This document shows positions 21,760-32,591 of a DNA stretch of 42,392 bases, piece by piece. The notes beneath the pieces were generated by a model. That model worked only from the letters and a program-made list of their open reading frames with translations. It ran no database searches and was not told the DNA's origin. The stretch's first letter is position 1. Every line of letters begins with the position of its first letter. The stretch comes from Candolleomyces eurysporus (lineage: Eukaryota > Basidiomycota > Agaricomycetes > Agaricales > Psathyrellaceae), in contig JANBPK010001099.1 of assembly GCA_027579435.1 (NCBI GenBank), positions 1-42,392 of the forward strand, written 5' to 3'. The position numbers and the translations under genes are program-made.

Positions 21760-23611
21760 TCAAGAATCGCGAGCAAAGTCGTCGTATGCGCGCAAGTAGC
21801 GTCCAAAAGGGATNGGGGAAGCAAGCGAATGTCCCGTCAAATTCTCCACATTTCCAAGTTGCACCAAAGTATCAGCAGAGGGGTTATACGTTGGCCATCC
21901 AACGCCTGTCAACCCGGTTGATGGGTTTCTGGCAAATTCAGCCCATGCGTTCTTCACGTAGAGCGAAAACGCAACTTCATCGGCTGTTGGTGCGGGGTTA
22001 GTCTGGACGGAGGCGAAGGTACCGAAGATGAGAGGAATGTCGGCACCATGGAAAGCGCGCAGATCCTGGCGAGTGTTGATACCAGGCCAGACGGCTGTAA
22101 GAGAGATGGTGTCAATGCGCGTCTTTAAAAGTGAGCAGATAACCCCACCTTGGTACTGGTACCGCCATGTTGTAACACCGTTATCATATCGACCCTTCAA
22201 AGCACTGGAGGCGCCGCAAGTGCTACCAACTTGAGTGAGGATATCCGCTCTCGCGGTCGTGATGAAAGGTGGAGCATTTCCTCCCGTCGCGAGAGAGCCT
22301 CCAACGGTGAGAGGGTCGAACTCATGTTGAGTCGTTCCGACGACGGTAGGGACCTTCAAGAAATTGCCAGTCGCCATGCGGTTTGCCCAGTCAGAGTGAA
22401 TGATGATATCTAAAATACTCCAGTGAATCCCGAAATCCACCCATATCAGAAAATGGGAACGTACCGTCTGTCACGAGCTTGAAAAAGATGATGTTGGCGT
22501 CTCGAGCAGCCTGGATCAAAGTCTCCGCAGATTTTCCTTGCATGCAGGTGAACTGGGCAGGTGTAGCGCCTGATCCGCATAGGTTAAAACCAGCTGATCT
22601 ACAAAAGTAATATGTTGACTTACTGTTACCACAGCCGACAGCTTGGGCTACTGTGTGCCAAGGAGCGGAATCCAGGGTAGGAGAGCCGACATCGCTCAAG
22701 GCGCCGATGCTGTTGAATAAATGACGTTAGATTTAGAGCACAACGGACTGGCGGATGGGGACTTACGTTCCGGATTGCAGGATCATTCCTGGAAATAGTT
22801 TAAAACAAGAATTTGAGTACTCAAACAACGAGACAATACAACTAACACACCTTTAACTGTGGTATCCGTAGGATAGGCCTGGGCATAGATGTCGGCCGCT
22901 GCGGCACCGGCACTGTGACCGAAGATGCTGATGCGATTGGGGTTCCCTCCGAAGCCAGCGATGTTATCCTTGACCCAGTCAATCGCGGCCTTTATGTCGA
23001 GGAGACCAAAGTTCTGCGAATCCGTGGTGCTAACGAGCTGGGGGGCGTTGGGTTGACCGAACATATTGATGCGATAGTTGAATGTAACGATGATGAGGTC
23101 ATCGTTGTCGTTGACAAAGTTACGACCGTTGTAGACTTCCAGGTCGCTCTGAAAGAGTATGAGATTCGAATGAAGGATAACTGAAAATGGAAAGAGATTG
23201 TCAACGTACGGCACCGAACTGGAAACCTCCACCATAGATCCAAATCAACACGGCAGTGTTCTGAGGACGGGAAGTTGAAGGAGCCCAGATATTGAGCGAT
23301 AAGCAGTCCTCCGATACGGTCAGCGGTTCGTCTTGATGAGCGAACTCCAGGTAGTAATCCGTAGTCAGAGTTGTAAGCTGGTGGCAGCTGGGGCCGTACG
23401 CGTTTGCATTGAAAGGCGAGATCCGAGTCGCAGGTAGACTAGGAGCAGTCCAACGAGCGGCGGTAGCGAAGGGAATACCCAGCCATTGGCGAACTCGTGG
23501 AAGGGCCTGCGTTCCGACAACACTACCCTGTGCAGTGCTGACAGTCAGAGTACTCGCGGCGAAGGAGGCGGAAGAAAGGAGAGCGAAGACAAGTGCTGGT
23601 ACTGTGTACAT
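21760..23611 (-). CDS. Secreted type-B carboxylesterase/lipase
   Basis: Six exons: 23611-23210, 23148-22851, 22788-22767, 22709-22624, 22593-22465, 22409-21760; 1587 nt, 528 residues, phases consistent. It starts MYTVPALVFALLSSASFAAS, a signal peptide, so it is secreted. Type-B carboxylesterase features: SEDCLSLNIWAP, the oxyanion GGGFQFGA, VTFNYRINMFG, the nucleophile elbow IFGHSAGAAAADIYA, MILQSGT, an acidic residue in TTQHEFDP and the His in FHGADIPLIFGTF. The elbow has His where Glu is usual (GESAG). Such enzymes hydrolyse esters of many kinds outside the cell. The gene points away from a transposon-like block at 23867. One N at 21814 falls near the C-terminus. Start chosen at 23611 because an upstream in-frame Met would bury the signal peptide. 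Confidence 0.9.
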
Positions 23612-23664
23612 CTTGAAGACGAGCGCCTTGTCGGGTTGGGCGATCCAAGGCAAAGGGGGGAGGG

Positions 23665-23672
23665 TATTTATA
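23665..23672 (-). promoter_or_regulatory. TATA box of the carboxylesterase gene
   Basis: TATAAATA on the minus strand about 54 bp upstream of the ATG at 23611. Confidence 0.55.
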
Positions 23673-23866
23673 CAAACCCGTCACGGCTTCAGGGCTCTTC
23701 AGGTATCAAAATAGCAGGAGGTACAGCTACCTAAGTAACGATAGACCCACTTCCGCCAATTCTCCGTTCACGATTTTTGTTTAGCTGTGGAATGTACAAA
23801 CAAGGCTATTCCAAATTCAGTGGGCTGCGTTCTCAACTATCAACGGTGCCTGATGAGGTGGTTAAC

Positions 23867-24842
23867 AAAGTTACTTGTGCACGTAACTTGTTCCCTTACT
23901 AATTTAACTTTTTCTAACTTTTTCAGCTTAAGTAAATCTTTCCCCGACACGTTTACTTCACGTTAACATTCAAGTTAGACCAAGTTAGAGCATGTTAACT
24001 TAAGCTAAGATCAAGCTACATACAAGTTAGCACAAGTAAACTTGAGCTGTATATTGTCTTTTCGCCAAATGGGTGGCATGTTGGGTGGGTCCTTGGTGAG
24101 TCCCAGCTTGCGCGCTGAAGCACGGCCATTGTGGCTCGCTTTCATATGGGAAGGGACAGCCGGAGACAATAATCTTATTTTTATATTTGTCTATCACGGA
24201 GCTTTAGGAGATGAGGTTGATTGTTCGTTGTCGGATCTAGAGAGGAACGCAAACGAAGGATGATTGGTACGGGCCCCCACTAGGTACGAGCAGGGTTACG
24301 CTGCGTCAATTCCAGGTGTTGTGGATACCCGTGTCCTACCTTTGGAGGGTACGGTTGGAGCACTTAGGCGAGTTGTCAGGTCCACCATCATCGAGGTTAC
24401 CCCAGAAACTTCCCCTATTCTTGCAATACTTCCCAGTGCTCAGTCGTTCAGCTTTCCAACGACGACAACGGATCTGGGTCTTTCAGAGATTGTTCCTGGC
24501 TCGCGACCATTGCCTGCCCTTCCCCATGAGCTCCGTCGTTTCCTCATCACATCTCACCTGGAACTCCTCATCCTCGTCCTCGTCCAGTTCCACCCGGAGG
24601 CTTGGTCCCATCAGCGGAGCCTCAACGAAGCCTGCATTTTTCTCCCGTTTTCACCATGTTACCTGGCCCACATCTACCAGCTCCAGTACGATATTTGATG
24701 AGGCGGCATTATGGATATATCTCACCAACACCGGCGACACGTTCACTTGGCCAGTTGCGTGGAAAACAACCAATTGTAGCCACGTTAGAGACCCTAACTT
24801 GCAGGCGGAAAGTTAGATAAAGTTACTAACTCAAGTAACTTT
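23867..24842. mobile_element. Probable non-autonomous DNA transposon with inverted ends
   Basis: Both ends carry the same palindrome: AAAGTTAC, an 8-bp spacer, then GTAACTT (23867-23889 and 24819-24842). The left 170 bp is crowded with AAGTTA, TAACTT and GTTAAC words in both directions, and the right end has further TAACTT and AAGTTA copies, as in subterminal repeats of TIR elements. The interior (24045-24790) has unrelated, less AT-rich sequence with two overlapping open frames (24264-24698 and 24316-24816, +) that show no transposase motif; it may be captured host DNA. I see no clear target-site duplication. An alternative is a pair of clustered regulatory palindromes. Confidence 0.5.
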
Positions 24843-25065
24843 ATTTACAGTCCCTGATGACATGCTTTTGACACCTTCGGCAGCATAGCATGCCGATGTT
24901 TCAGTCACATATAACCGACGCAGCAAGGGAAACTTACACACACACAAGCCATTATCACCCCAAGAAGGAAATTTCGTGGTCACGTTGATAATTTGGCACG
25001 AGTGGCAAACGGACCATTTCAAGCGCAACTGCTCTTGAACCTGAACCACTACCATCCCGGTCACC

Positions 25066-27481
25066 ATGTTCGATACAGAGTCAAGCGCTCGGACATCAGA
25101 ATACGACCTCAAGTAGGTTTGTCTGTTACTAGCTACATACATGTAACGACTGACAGCCCTCTCTAGTACTGAAACAGTCGACCTCGTCGAGAAAATTGAG
25201 GATGATTTAGGTAATGCATTGACCGTGGAATTCGTGTCCATGCTCAAGGCACTACTGGCGCTCCAATTTCAACGAGAGGTAGCACTTGAATCGACTCCTA
25301 TGGATGAGTTGGAGAAGTACGGGGAAGTGGAGTTTACTACGCTACTGGCCGATGCTATTGAATATTGCGACGACCGAGAGCGCTCAGGCAGCTTGAAAGA
25401 CGGTCTCAGAGCATGGTATGCATTTACTCTTTTATTTGATGTCATTTCTAATGCATTCTACCGCAGGTTATCTACCTCAAACGAGAATCAGGGCTGCAGA
25501 AATCTGGCACAAGCACTCAACTCTGTCCTCCTGGACTTCCATGAAAAGGAAATCGGGGAAGGGCCTGACTTTCTTTACGTCTGCAATGGCAGAGAGGAAA
25601 TTAATGAACAGAAATCTTGCAGCATCGGGAAGCCAGGCATCATCGATCTGACTCTGGCACATTTGGGCCGACTTCTCCCGGGAAACAAGCATCTGAGCTT
25701 CTCTCAACGCGTTGACACTATAAATGACCAACAAGGGAAGCTAGAAAATGTCTGGATGAGCGTTCTTGAAGAAGAGAGGTTCTACTGGGGCGACATCAGT
25801 CATTGCTGGGAGCTGAGGCGCTCCACTGTCCTTTCGAAAAGGGACCTCCACGAACTTGACCAGAAATACGAGGCTATGAACGACACAGCTCTGTGCGGTG
25901 AATCCTTCAAGGCCTCTTCAGGACGGGCTGATCATCGTTCTCCTCCCTCACGCGCTGAAGTTGACGTTGCGTTAGATATTCCATGGCTTGCCAAACGGTC
26001 GAGGGAAGACAACTCTGACGATACCAGGGGAAACAAGAGACAAAAGGTCGAGCGTAGAGATTTCGAGACATCGGAAGATCAGAAAGAAAATGTTTCCCCT
26101 GAAACTCAGTGCGCACTGTATGCAGCTCAACTCTTGCGCTCTAAACGGAACTGCACGCATGCCATCGTTGTTCTGCTTACAGGTACGTAGCCTTTCATAT
26201 CGATGGTCAAAGATGGGAGATTGATTTTCTCACAGACAACTGGTTGTCTCTCAGATGGTACGACGCACAGGGCACAATTGCGACGTTCCCAATTGATATT
26301 GCCGCTCAGCTACCGCTCGTTGTTGTCATGATTGTCTTGTTCCAGCGATTCGGGGACCGTATGCGCGGGATTGGCGACTTCAAGTTGGAAGGCGAAGTCG
26401 ACGGGAGAAATTTCAGATTATCTATCCTTGACACCGCTCGCTCGGGATGGAAGCTGATGGGTGCCACAGCTACTCATAGGGTTGAACGACCTCTTGTCGC
26501 TTCTCACTGTGTGCAAAACTCGCATGCTACGGTCACTGATGATCCTTTGCTGCCAGACCAAGCGCTCTTGAAATTGTCTTGGAGAGAAGAAGTTCGCGAT
26601 TGTGAGGGTGCCATTATTCAAACTGCAAGAGAACGAGTGGTTAAATGTCTTGGCGATAACGCTGGAGATGTACTCAACCATCTCCCAGACATCGGGGATT
26701 TTGAAGATTACTCTCTATTTTCGACTAGGCATATTCGTGAACTTCTCGGTCTCGGGACAGAGGGAGCATGCGTTCCCTCCGCTCTGTTTTCAGAGCAACT
26801 CGTGCCCTTGAAAGATGTTCACCTGGACGAGTCTCCCGCGAGAATGTGGGAAATCATTCGATGTAAGTCTCGCTTTACAGTTCATCTATACCTCTATATC
26901 AACTGTCCATTTTAGGTCATTACCTCCTCTGGCAGATCGGGATTGCGCATGGCGATATCAGCCTTTCAAATCTCATGGTCAGGACCTCATATGATGGCGT
27001 CACCCATTTTGCTGTCTTGAATGATTTTGACCTTGCAACTATCATGGAGCTCGGGCAGGTATCTCCTTCAACGAATAGCTTTCAGCGAGCTGGAACGAGA
27101 CCCTTCATGGCCATAGACTTTCTGATAGGGTGGAAAAACTCTGTACTGCGTCAGTGCTACCATGATCTGGAATCCCTCGTCTGGTGTCTCGTCTGGTATT
27201 GCAGAGAAGAAGAGGAATGGACATACAGCACTTGTGATAGAGTGGCTACATTAAAGGGTTCTTGGGCGCACACTAATCGTCCAACTGCTCCCCAAGACGT
27301 CAGAGAGGAGGCTCATTTTCTATGGGGCCCAACTTGGCATATTGTGCGGAGGTGGGTTTATATGCTTACAGACCCAGATTCCCCGCCGACCCATCGTGCC
27401 CTGCTGGATCTCATTAACACCAACATTCCTTATTCTCTGCGTACCGACAAGAGAAAATGGGACTCAAAGTGGAAGGACTGA
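25066..27481 (+). CDS. FunK1-type fungal protein kinase
   Basis: Five exons: 25066-25112, 25167-25415, 25467-26182, 26236-26862, 26916-27481; 2205 nt, 734 residues. The N-terminal half is helical and charged and includes a basic patch around GNKRQKVERRDFE. The C-terminal half has the FunK1 (fungal-type protein kinase) pattern: an LRWYDAQGTIATFPIDI strand, LPLVVVMIVLFQRF, the catalytic loop HGDISLSNLMV, a metal-binding loop NDFDLA instead of DFG, then GTRPFMAIDFL and YHDLESLVWCLVW. FunK1 kinases are expanded in mushrooms and their targets are largely unknown. The second intron (25416-25466) is 51 bp without a stop, so retention would add 17 residues in frame. No membrane segment. Confidence 0.88.
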
Positions 27482-27980
27482 AAAGCTCCTGCATCGGGCT
27501 AATTCAGAGAGTGATAAAAAGGACGATGGAGGTAAAGGAATGCCGGCGAACGCTTCTGCTGAACTACGCCTTTTGGCATTTAACCATAACTACGTCTGTA
27601 TGAACTTGTTTCTTTATTTTTGTGGATAGTGCGTGTAGATACTCTAATTGAGTGCGAGTCAGCTCTTGGTCATTTATTTATGCTCTTCAAAGTTAATTTA
27701 ATGGCAGTCTTGACGGTCACAAAGCAATGGCAGATGGCCATGGTGGTTGGATAGGGGCAGCATTACCTGTTGGAGATGAGCATATCCCACGGCGCGTCCA
27801 TTCGCGCGTTTCCTTTTACCACCATGACAAACCTCTCTGACCTCGCTTCGTCTGGCAGAACGCTTCTTTGAATACCTGGACATCATTTGCACCGAATAGC
27901 TCATCCAATATCCCGAAATTCAATCGACGCTTGAATCGACTTCCCCAGAAGAACGAGCTGGTTAAGATTGGGTGAACATC
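27482..27980. other. Intergenic region between kinase and SDR
   Basis: No supported gene. A minus-strand frame at 27698-27904 is basic but has no motif. Confidence 0.5.
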
Positions 27981-29401
27981 ATGGGGACGTATTTATCCGT
28001 GCTGTCCGAATCCTATCCTCCAAAGCCACAATTTCGTAGTCAAGATATACCCGATCTCAGCGGAAAGGTTGCAATTGTTACTGGAGCTACGGCTGGTGAG
28101 ATTTTATCTTGCAACGCGATGCTTAACAAGTACTCACAGGGCTACAGGTATCGGAAAGGAAACAGCCAAGGTCTGTCGGATCCGTTATCACGCAAGTCTT
28201 CGATTCGAGTCAACCTCCTCTATTCTTTTGGACTCGGTACTCCTCAGGAACTGCTAGCCCACAATGCGAAGGTGTACCTTGGGGCGCGGAATAGGGAGAA
28301 AGGGGAGAAGGCGATCCATGAGCTCAAGCTGGAGACGGGGAAGGAGGGTATTCTCCTCGAGCTCGATTTGTCGGATTTGAAGTCCGTCAAAGACGCTGCA
28401 GAGGTGTTCCAAAGGTACGTTATGACAGCTCTTCGACCGCCTTCCTGACCCCTGACCGAGTCTCTAACCACAGTAAAGAAACAAGTCTTCATATGCTTTT
28501 CAACAATGCGTATGTGTCATGTTTTCGGTTGCAACCAGAGCTGAACGCGAGCCCATTTTAGTGGAGTTATGGCGCCTCCTACGGAACAAGTCACTGCGCA
28601 AGGTTACGATATGCAGTTTGGAACGAATGTCCTCGGTCAGTCGGCCGGTCGACGGGTATGGTCATTAAACTGAGGATGGTCTCTCAATGTAGGACACTTC
28701 TACTTCACCAAACTACTTATCCCGACACTCCTCGACACGGCCAAATCTACGCCAGACTGGAAACCACGGATCATTCATACGTCCTCCGTGGTATCGAGTT
28801 TAGCAAGTCCGCTAGACTTCAACACTCTCAAGGACGGTCCCGCTAGGAGGAGTAAAGGTCCCAGGTGGTTGTACAAGCAGAGTAAACTCGTAGGTACCAA
28901 CGAGTCAAAGAACATTCGAGCCCGCTGAATGACAAGTCGACAGGCAAACATCATGGTCTCGAACGAGCTTGCCCGTAGATTCGGCGAGCAAGGCATTATC
29001 TCGGCGTCCGTCAATCCTGGCAACATAAGAACAGAGTTGCGTCGACATATGAGCCCAACTGTTGAAAACATTCTAGGAGTGCGTACCATCGAGTTCCTTT
29101 TGGTATCTCATTGTTGACCGCGTCCTCCGTTCCAGTATCTTACGCTCTACCCCGTCCAGCTAGGCGCCCTGACTCAACTTTGGGCCGGGACTTCGGACGA
29201 AGGAAGGTCCATGAACGGAAAGGTGCGTTCTCCCTAATTCCGCTCGAGGTTATCTAGCTTATTAGCTGGTCTATGTCTTAGTATCTTGTTCCATGGGCCC
29301 GATACGGGCGGCCAAACCCGGCTGCTTTAGATGAGATGGCTAACAACGAGTTGTGGAAGTGGTTAGAAGAGCAAGTAGACAAACATTCCGGGTCCGAATG
29401 A
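27981..29401 (+). CDS. Short-chain dehydrogenase/reductase
   Basis: Nine exons: 27981-28095, 28148-28170, 28248-28414, 28474-28509, 28562-28635, 28693-28889, 28944-29078, 29136-29222, 29282-29401; 954 nt, 317 residues. Classical SDR features: KVAIVTGATAGIGKETAK (nucleotide-binding TGxxxGIG), YLGARNREKGEKAI, LELDLSDLKSV, the LFNNAGVMAPP strand, HTSS, and the catalytic YKQSK (YxxxK). VNPGNIRTEL follows as in retinol-dehydrogenase/WWOX-like fungal SDRs. It oxidises or reduces a carbonyl or alcohol with NAD(P)(H); substrate unknown. It lies 311 bp upstream of P450 copy A, the same spacing as the relic of its duplicate has to P450 copy B. A plus-strand stop inside intron 6 looks like a break until the intron is removed. 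Confidence 0.9.
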
Positions 29402-29712
29402 ACTCCGCTTTTGTTGGCCAGAACGACAATGTGCTTGATGTGATACGAACTCCCTTCTCGAGGATTTATGACATACCTTATGGGGGCATCGAAGTTCCAA
29501 GGTACGTAACTCTTGCTGAATATTCGGTCATCTGGTGCATCCTCTACAGGTATTGTGGATTACGCCTGTGAACTGAATTCTCTGAAAGGAAGAGAAGACC
29601 TGTCAATCTCCGTTCTATCATTCGTGGATTCTGGGATAGGGCACCAGCAATATAATGTTCATGCGGCAAACCCCTTAGATTCACTGCGCTTTCCTCGTTA
29701 CCTGAACAGCCT

Positions 29713-31914
29713 ATGATTGACCTCCTGCAGTATCCGAAGACTGTGTCAATAATCCTCCTTTTTCTGACCCTTATTCTGAAGCGGGTTACTTCGCGAAACC
29801 GTGTATCCTTACCTCCAGGTCCCAAAGGATACCCAATTATTGGCAATGTCTTTGACATCAGCGATGAGCGCCCGTGGATAAGCTATTCGGCGTTGGCGAA
29901 GAAGTATGGTATGTCTTTTTGAGCTGCTTACTGTTCACGTACACTACCTGGAGATCTCACGAGTTTGACTTTAACGACATTTTCAGGCGATATCGTTATG
30001 GTAGAAGTCTTTGGGACGAAAATTCTTATCTTGTCGTCGTATAAGCGCGCGATGGATCTCATGGAAGGCCGATCTTCAATATACTCAGACCGGCCGAGAA
30101 ATACGATGCTCCTCGAACAGTGAGTCGTATTCGCTCTTTCCTTCAGAATCCCATGCGGCATGTGCAATAACGATTTACATTGGTGCAGTATGGGCTTCGA
30201 CGCGATCTTTGGACTCCTACCGTACGGGCCCAAGTGGCGACGCCAGCGACGCGTATTCCACAAACACTTTGACTCAAAAGTCATCTCTCAATATCATCCT
30301 GCAATATCTTGTGCGGCTGCGGAACTCGCGAAAGATATGCTGTCCAGCCCAGAACGGTTCGCTAACCACACACGAAAGTGAGCTAGTGACACCAAGTTGT
30401 GCTCGTAACCATCCGGCCTGACGTATAACTTGCACCAGCTTCTTCACGAGGATCATTATGAGAGCCACCTACGGACTCAATGTCTCGGCCGACTCCGACG
30501 ATGCCTACATAGTAGGAATCAAAGACGTAGCTGAAGGCTTTGTCGAGGCTACTGTCCCTGGACGGTTCTTGGTTGATATGATTCCCGCTTTGAAATATGC
30601 GCCGAGATGGATGCCTGGGGCAGGCTGGCGACGATATGCCGACTATCACAGGAAGAAGATCAAGGAAGTCAAAACTGAGCCTTTCCAGCGCGTCCTAAAG
30701 GCTACGGTCAGTGTGACTGCGTCTCAACGGCTTGTGTGCTGACATTGCGACTTTGCGCGCAGAGAGAGGGGCGCGGTGAAACATGCATCATGTCCAGGAT
30801 TATTGACACTCTGCCACCACCGGAAGATCCAAGCAGGAAGGAACATGAGGAACTTGCGTGCGACCTTGGGGTTACTATCTACCTTGGTAGGTCCAAGCTG
30901 CATTCACGGGTCAGTATTCCTTGCTGACTTGGCGTCTCGTTCTCTGTAGGAGGCTCCGATACGGTACGTCGGAGGGTCAGGAGCCGCGAATTCCGAAATG
31001 AATAACTGACTTTTCTCGGATGTCAATAGAGCATTGGAATAGCAATGACCTTCATTTTGCTTATGGCCATGCACCCGGACGTCCAAAAACGAGCACAAGC
31101 TGAACTTGACCGCGTTGTAGGGACAGGGCGACTCCCGACCTTCGAAGATCGGACCAATCTCCACTACGTGAACGCCGTGCTCCGGGAGTTATTTCGATGG
31201 CACCAACTGGCTCCATTAGGTGCGTCCTCGTCCTTTCAATTCCTTCTTTCCTCTGCTCTTGCTCAATAGTCGATGATCACCATATTCGGGCTCAGGTGTT
31301 CCTCATGCCACGTCGGAAGATGATGTTTATGACGGCTATGTTATCCCCAAGGGCACGCTTGTCGTTGGCAACCTTTGGTGAGCCCGGAGTCCATCGTACA
31401 GGGTTATCGAGAAGCTGAGGGCCGACCAGGGATATGATGCAAAACGAAGATATGTTCCCAGATCCACATGCGTTCAATCCTGAGCGACACATTAAGGATG
31501 GCCGGATTAACCAGGATCTTCTGGATCCTATCTCACCAAACTTTGGATTTGGCCGGCGGTAAGCATTCATCGAATTGCCTTCAACTGTATCTATAAGGCT
31601 GAACGATTGTTTCGTTTTTAGGATTTGTCCCGGACGTCATCTGGCTTTGGACTCGATCTATCTGATGGCCACGACGATGCTCGCAGTATTTGATATCGCG
31701 CCGGTTAAAGATGAGGCAGGGAACTCGACTCTCAGGTGTTCTTTCGGTGGCAGACTAATGATGTGAGTATCTTCACCACCGCTTCGTGATCTTCTCTGGA
31801 TGCCATACTAATTTGTTGGATCTCTACTCTAGGATTCCGGAGCCTTTTGAATGCATCGTCACTCCCCGTTCCGATCGCCATGCGAAGTTGATTCGAAACC
31901 TCGAAATTCAGTGA
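29713..31914 (+). CDS. Cytochrome P450, copy A
   Basis: Eleven exons: 29713-29908, 29987-30119, 30189-30377, 30439-30706, 30763-30886, 30950-30963, 31030-31219, 31296-31377, 31430-31558, 31622-31762, 31833-31914; 1548 nt, 515 residues. An N-terminal membrane anchor ([13 protein letters not shown]) leads to the proline-rich [13 protein letters not shown]. Further marks: [11 protein letters not shown] (C-helix), the short exon giving GGSDT of the I-helix with S following, ExxR in [20 protein letters not shown], and the haem loop [14 protein letters not shown] with its Cys ligand. The layout resembles CYP64-like (OrdA-type) P450s of basidiomycetes, but subfamily is not assignable by eye. Copy B at 32592 has identical exon lengths. 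Acts at the ER with a reductase partner; substrate unknown. Confidence 0.92.
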
Positions 31915-32133
31915 TCACATTCCTCGAGTAAACAAGTTGTATATTACAAGAGAACCCGGGCCGCTATGAAAATTCAAACTTGTCCATACTGCCCGTAGAA
32001 AGTTCAGCCACCAAAGCCCTGCTGCCGCTTTTCAACACCAACATCACGCGAAATTGCACAACAGGCTCAAGGAATCAGAGCTTGGATTGGTCAATGAATA
32101 TTTCGAAGGAAATCATCAGAAACGAAAGCTCAC

Positions 32134-32172
32134 TCAATTCGGATTCTGATAATTACAGGTCCACAGTTGCAG
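32134..32172 (-). pseudogene. Relic of a ricin-B lectin exon
   Basis: Minus-strand reading LQLWTCNYQNPN then TGA corresponds to exon 4 of the lectin at 34971-35926 (LQMWPCNYQNPNQ). The flanking intron start GTGAGC is kept. The rest of this lectin copy is missing; its 5' side ends where the SDR relic begins. Confidence 0.75.
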
Positions 32173-32280
32173 CGCTACGGACGACCAAACCCCGTTGCTT
32201 TAGATGAGATGGCTGACCAGGGACTTCGCATTTGGCTAGAAGACCGGGTAGATAAGTGGATATCGCGCGATCCTGCATGA
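32173..32280 (+). pseudogene. Relic of the SDR last exon
   Basis: Reads RYGRPNPVALDEMADQGLRI and on to WLEDRVDK..., ending TGA at 32278-32280. It matches the last exon of the SDR at 29282-29401 (ARYGRPNPAALDEMANNEL). No other SDR exon precedes it. The distance to the P450 start is 311 bp, exactly as in copy 1. Confidence 0.85.
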
Positions 32281-32591
32281 AGTTTGTTTCTTGTTGGGGA
32301 ACGAGTGATGTTATTCCTCTCTCGAAGACACCCTAATATGCCTTACGGAGGCGCCAAATTTCCAAGGTACGTACCCTCCTCCTTGAAACAATCAATCATC
32401 CGGTCTACCCGATACAGGCAGCGCAGACAGTACCTAAAAACGCAATCGTCTGAAAGGGAGAGAAGACCTGCTAAACTCCGTTCATATCATTCATGGATCC
32501 TGGGATGTGTCACGAGCAATATAACGTCCATATAAGACCAGGACTTCTGGATTCTTAAATCACTGCCCTTTCCTCTCCACTTGAGCACCCC

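Noticed and set aside
24831..25247. 138-codon minus-strand open frame as a gene
   Set aside because: It overlaps the start of the well-supported FunK1 kinase and the transposon end and shows no motif.
28890..28943. Stop codon breaking the SDR
   Set aside because: The stop falls inside a GT..AG intron; removing it joins YKQSKL to ANIMVSNELA in frame.
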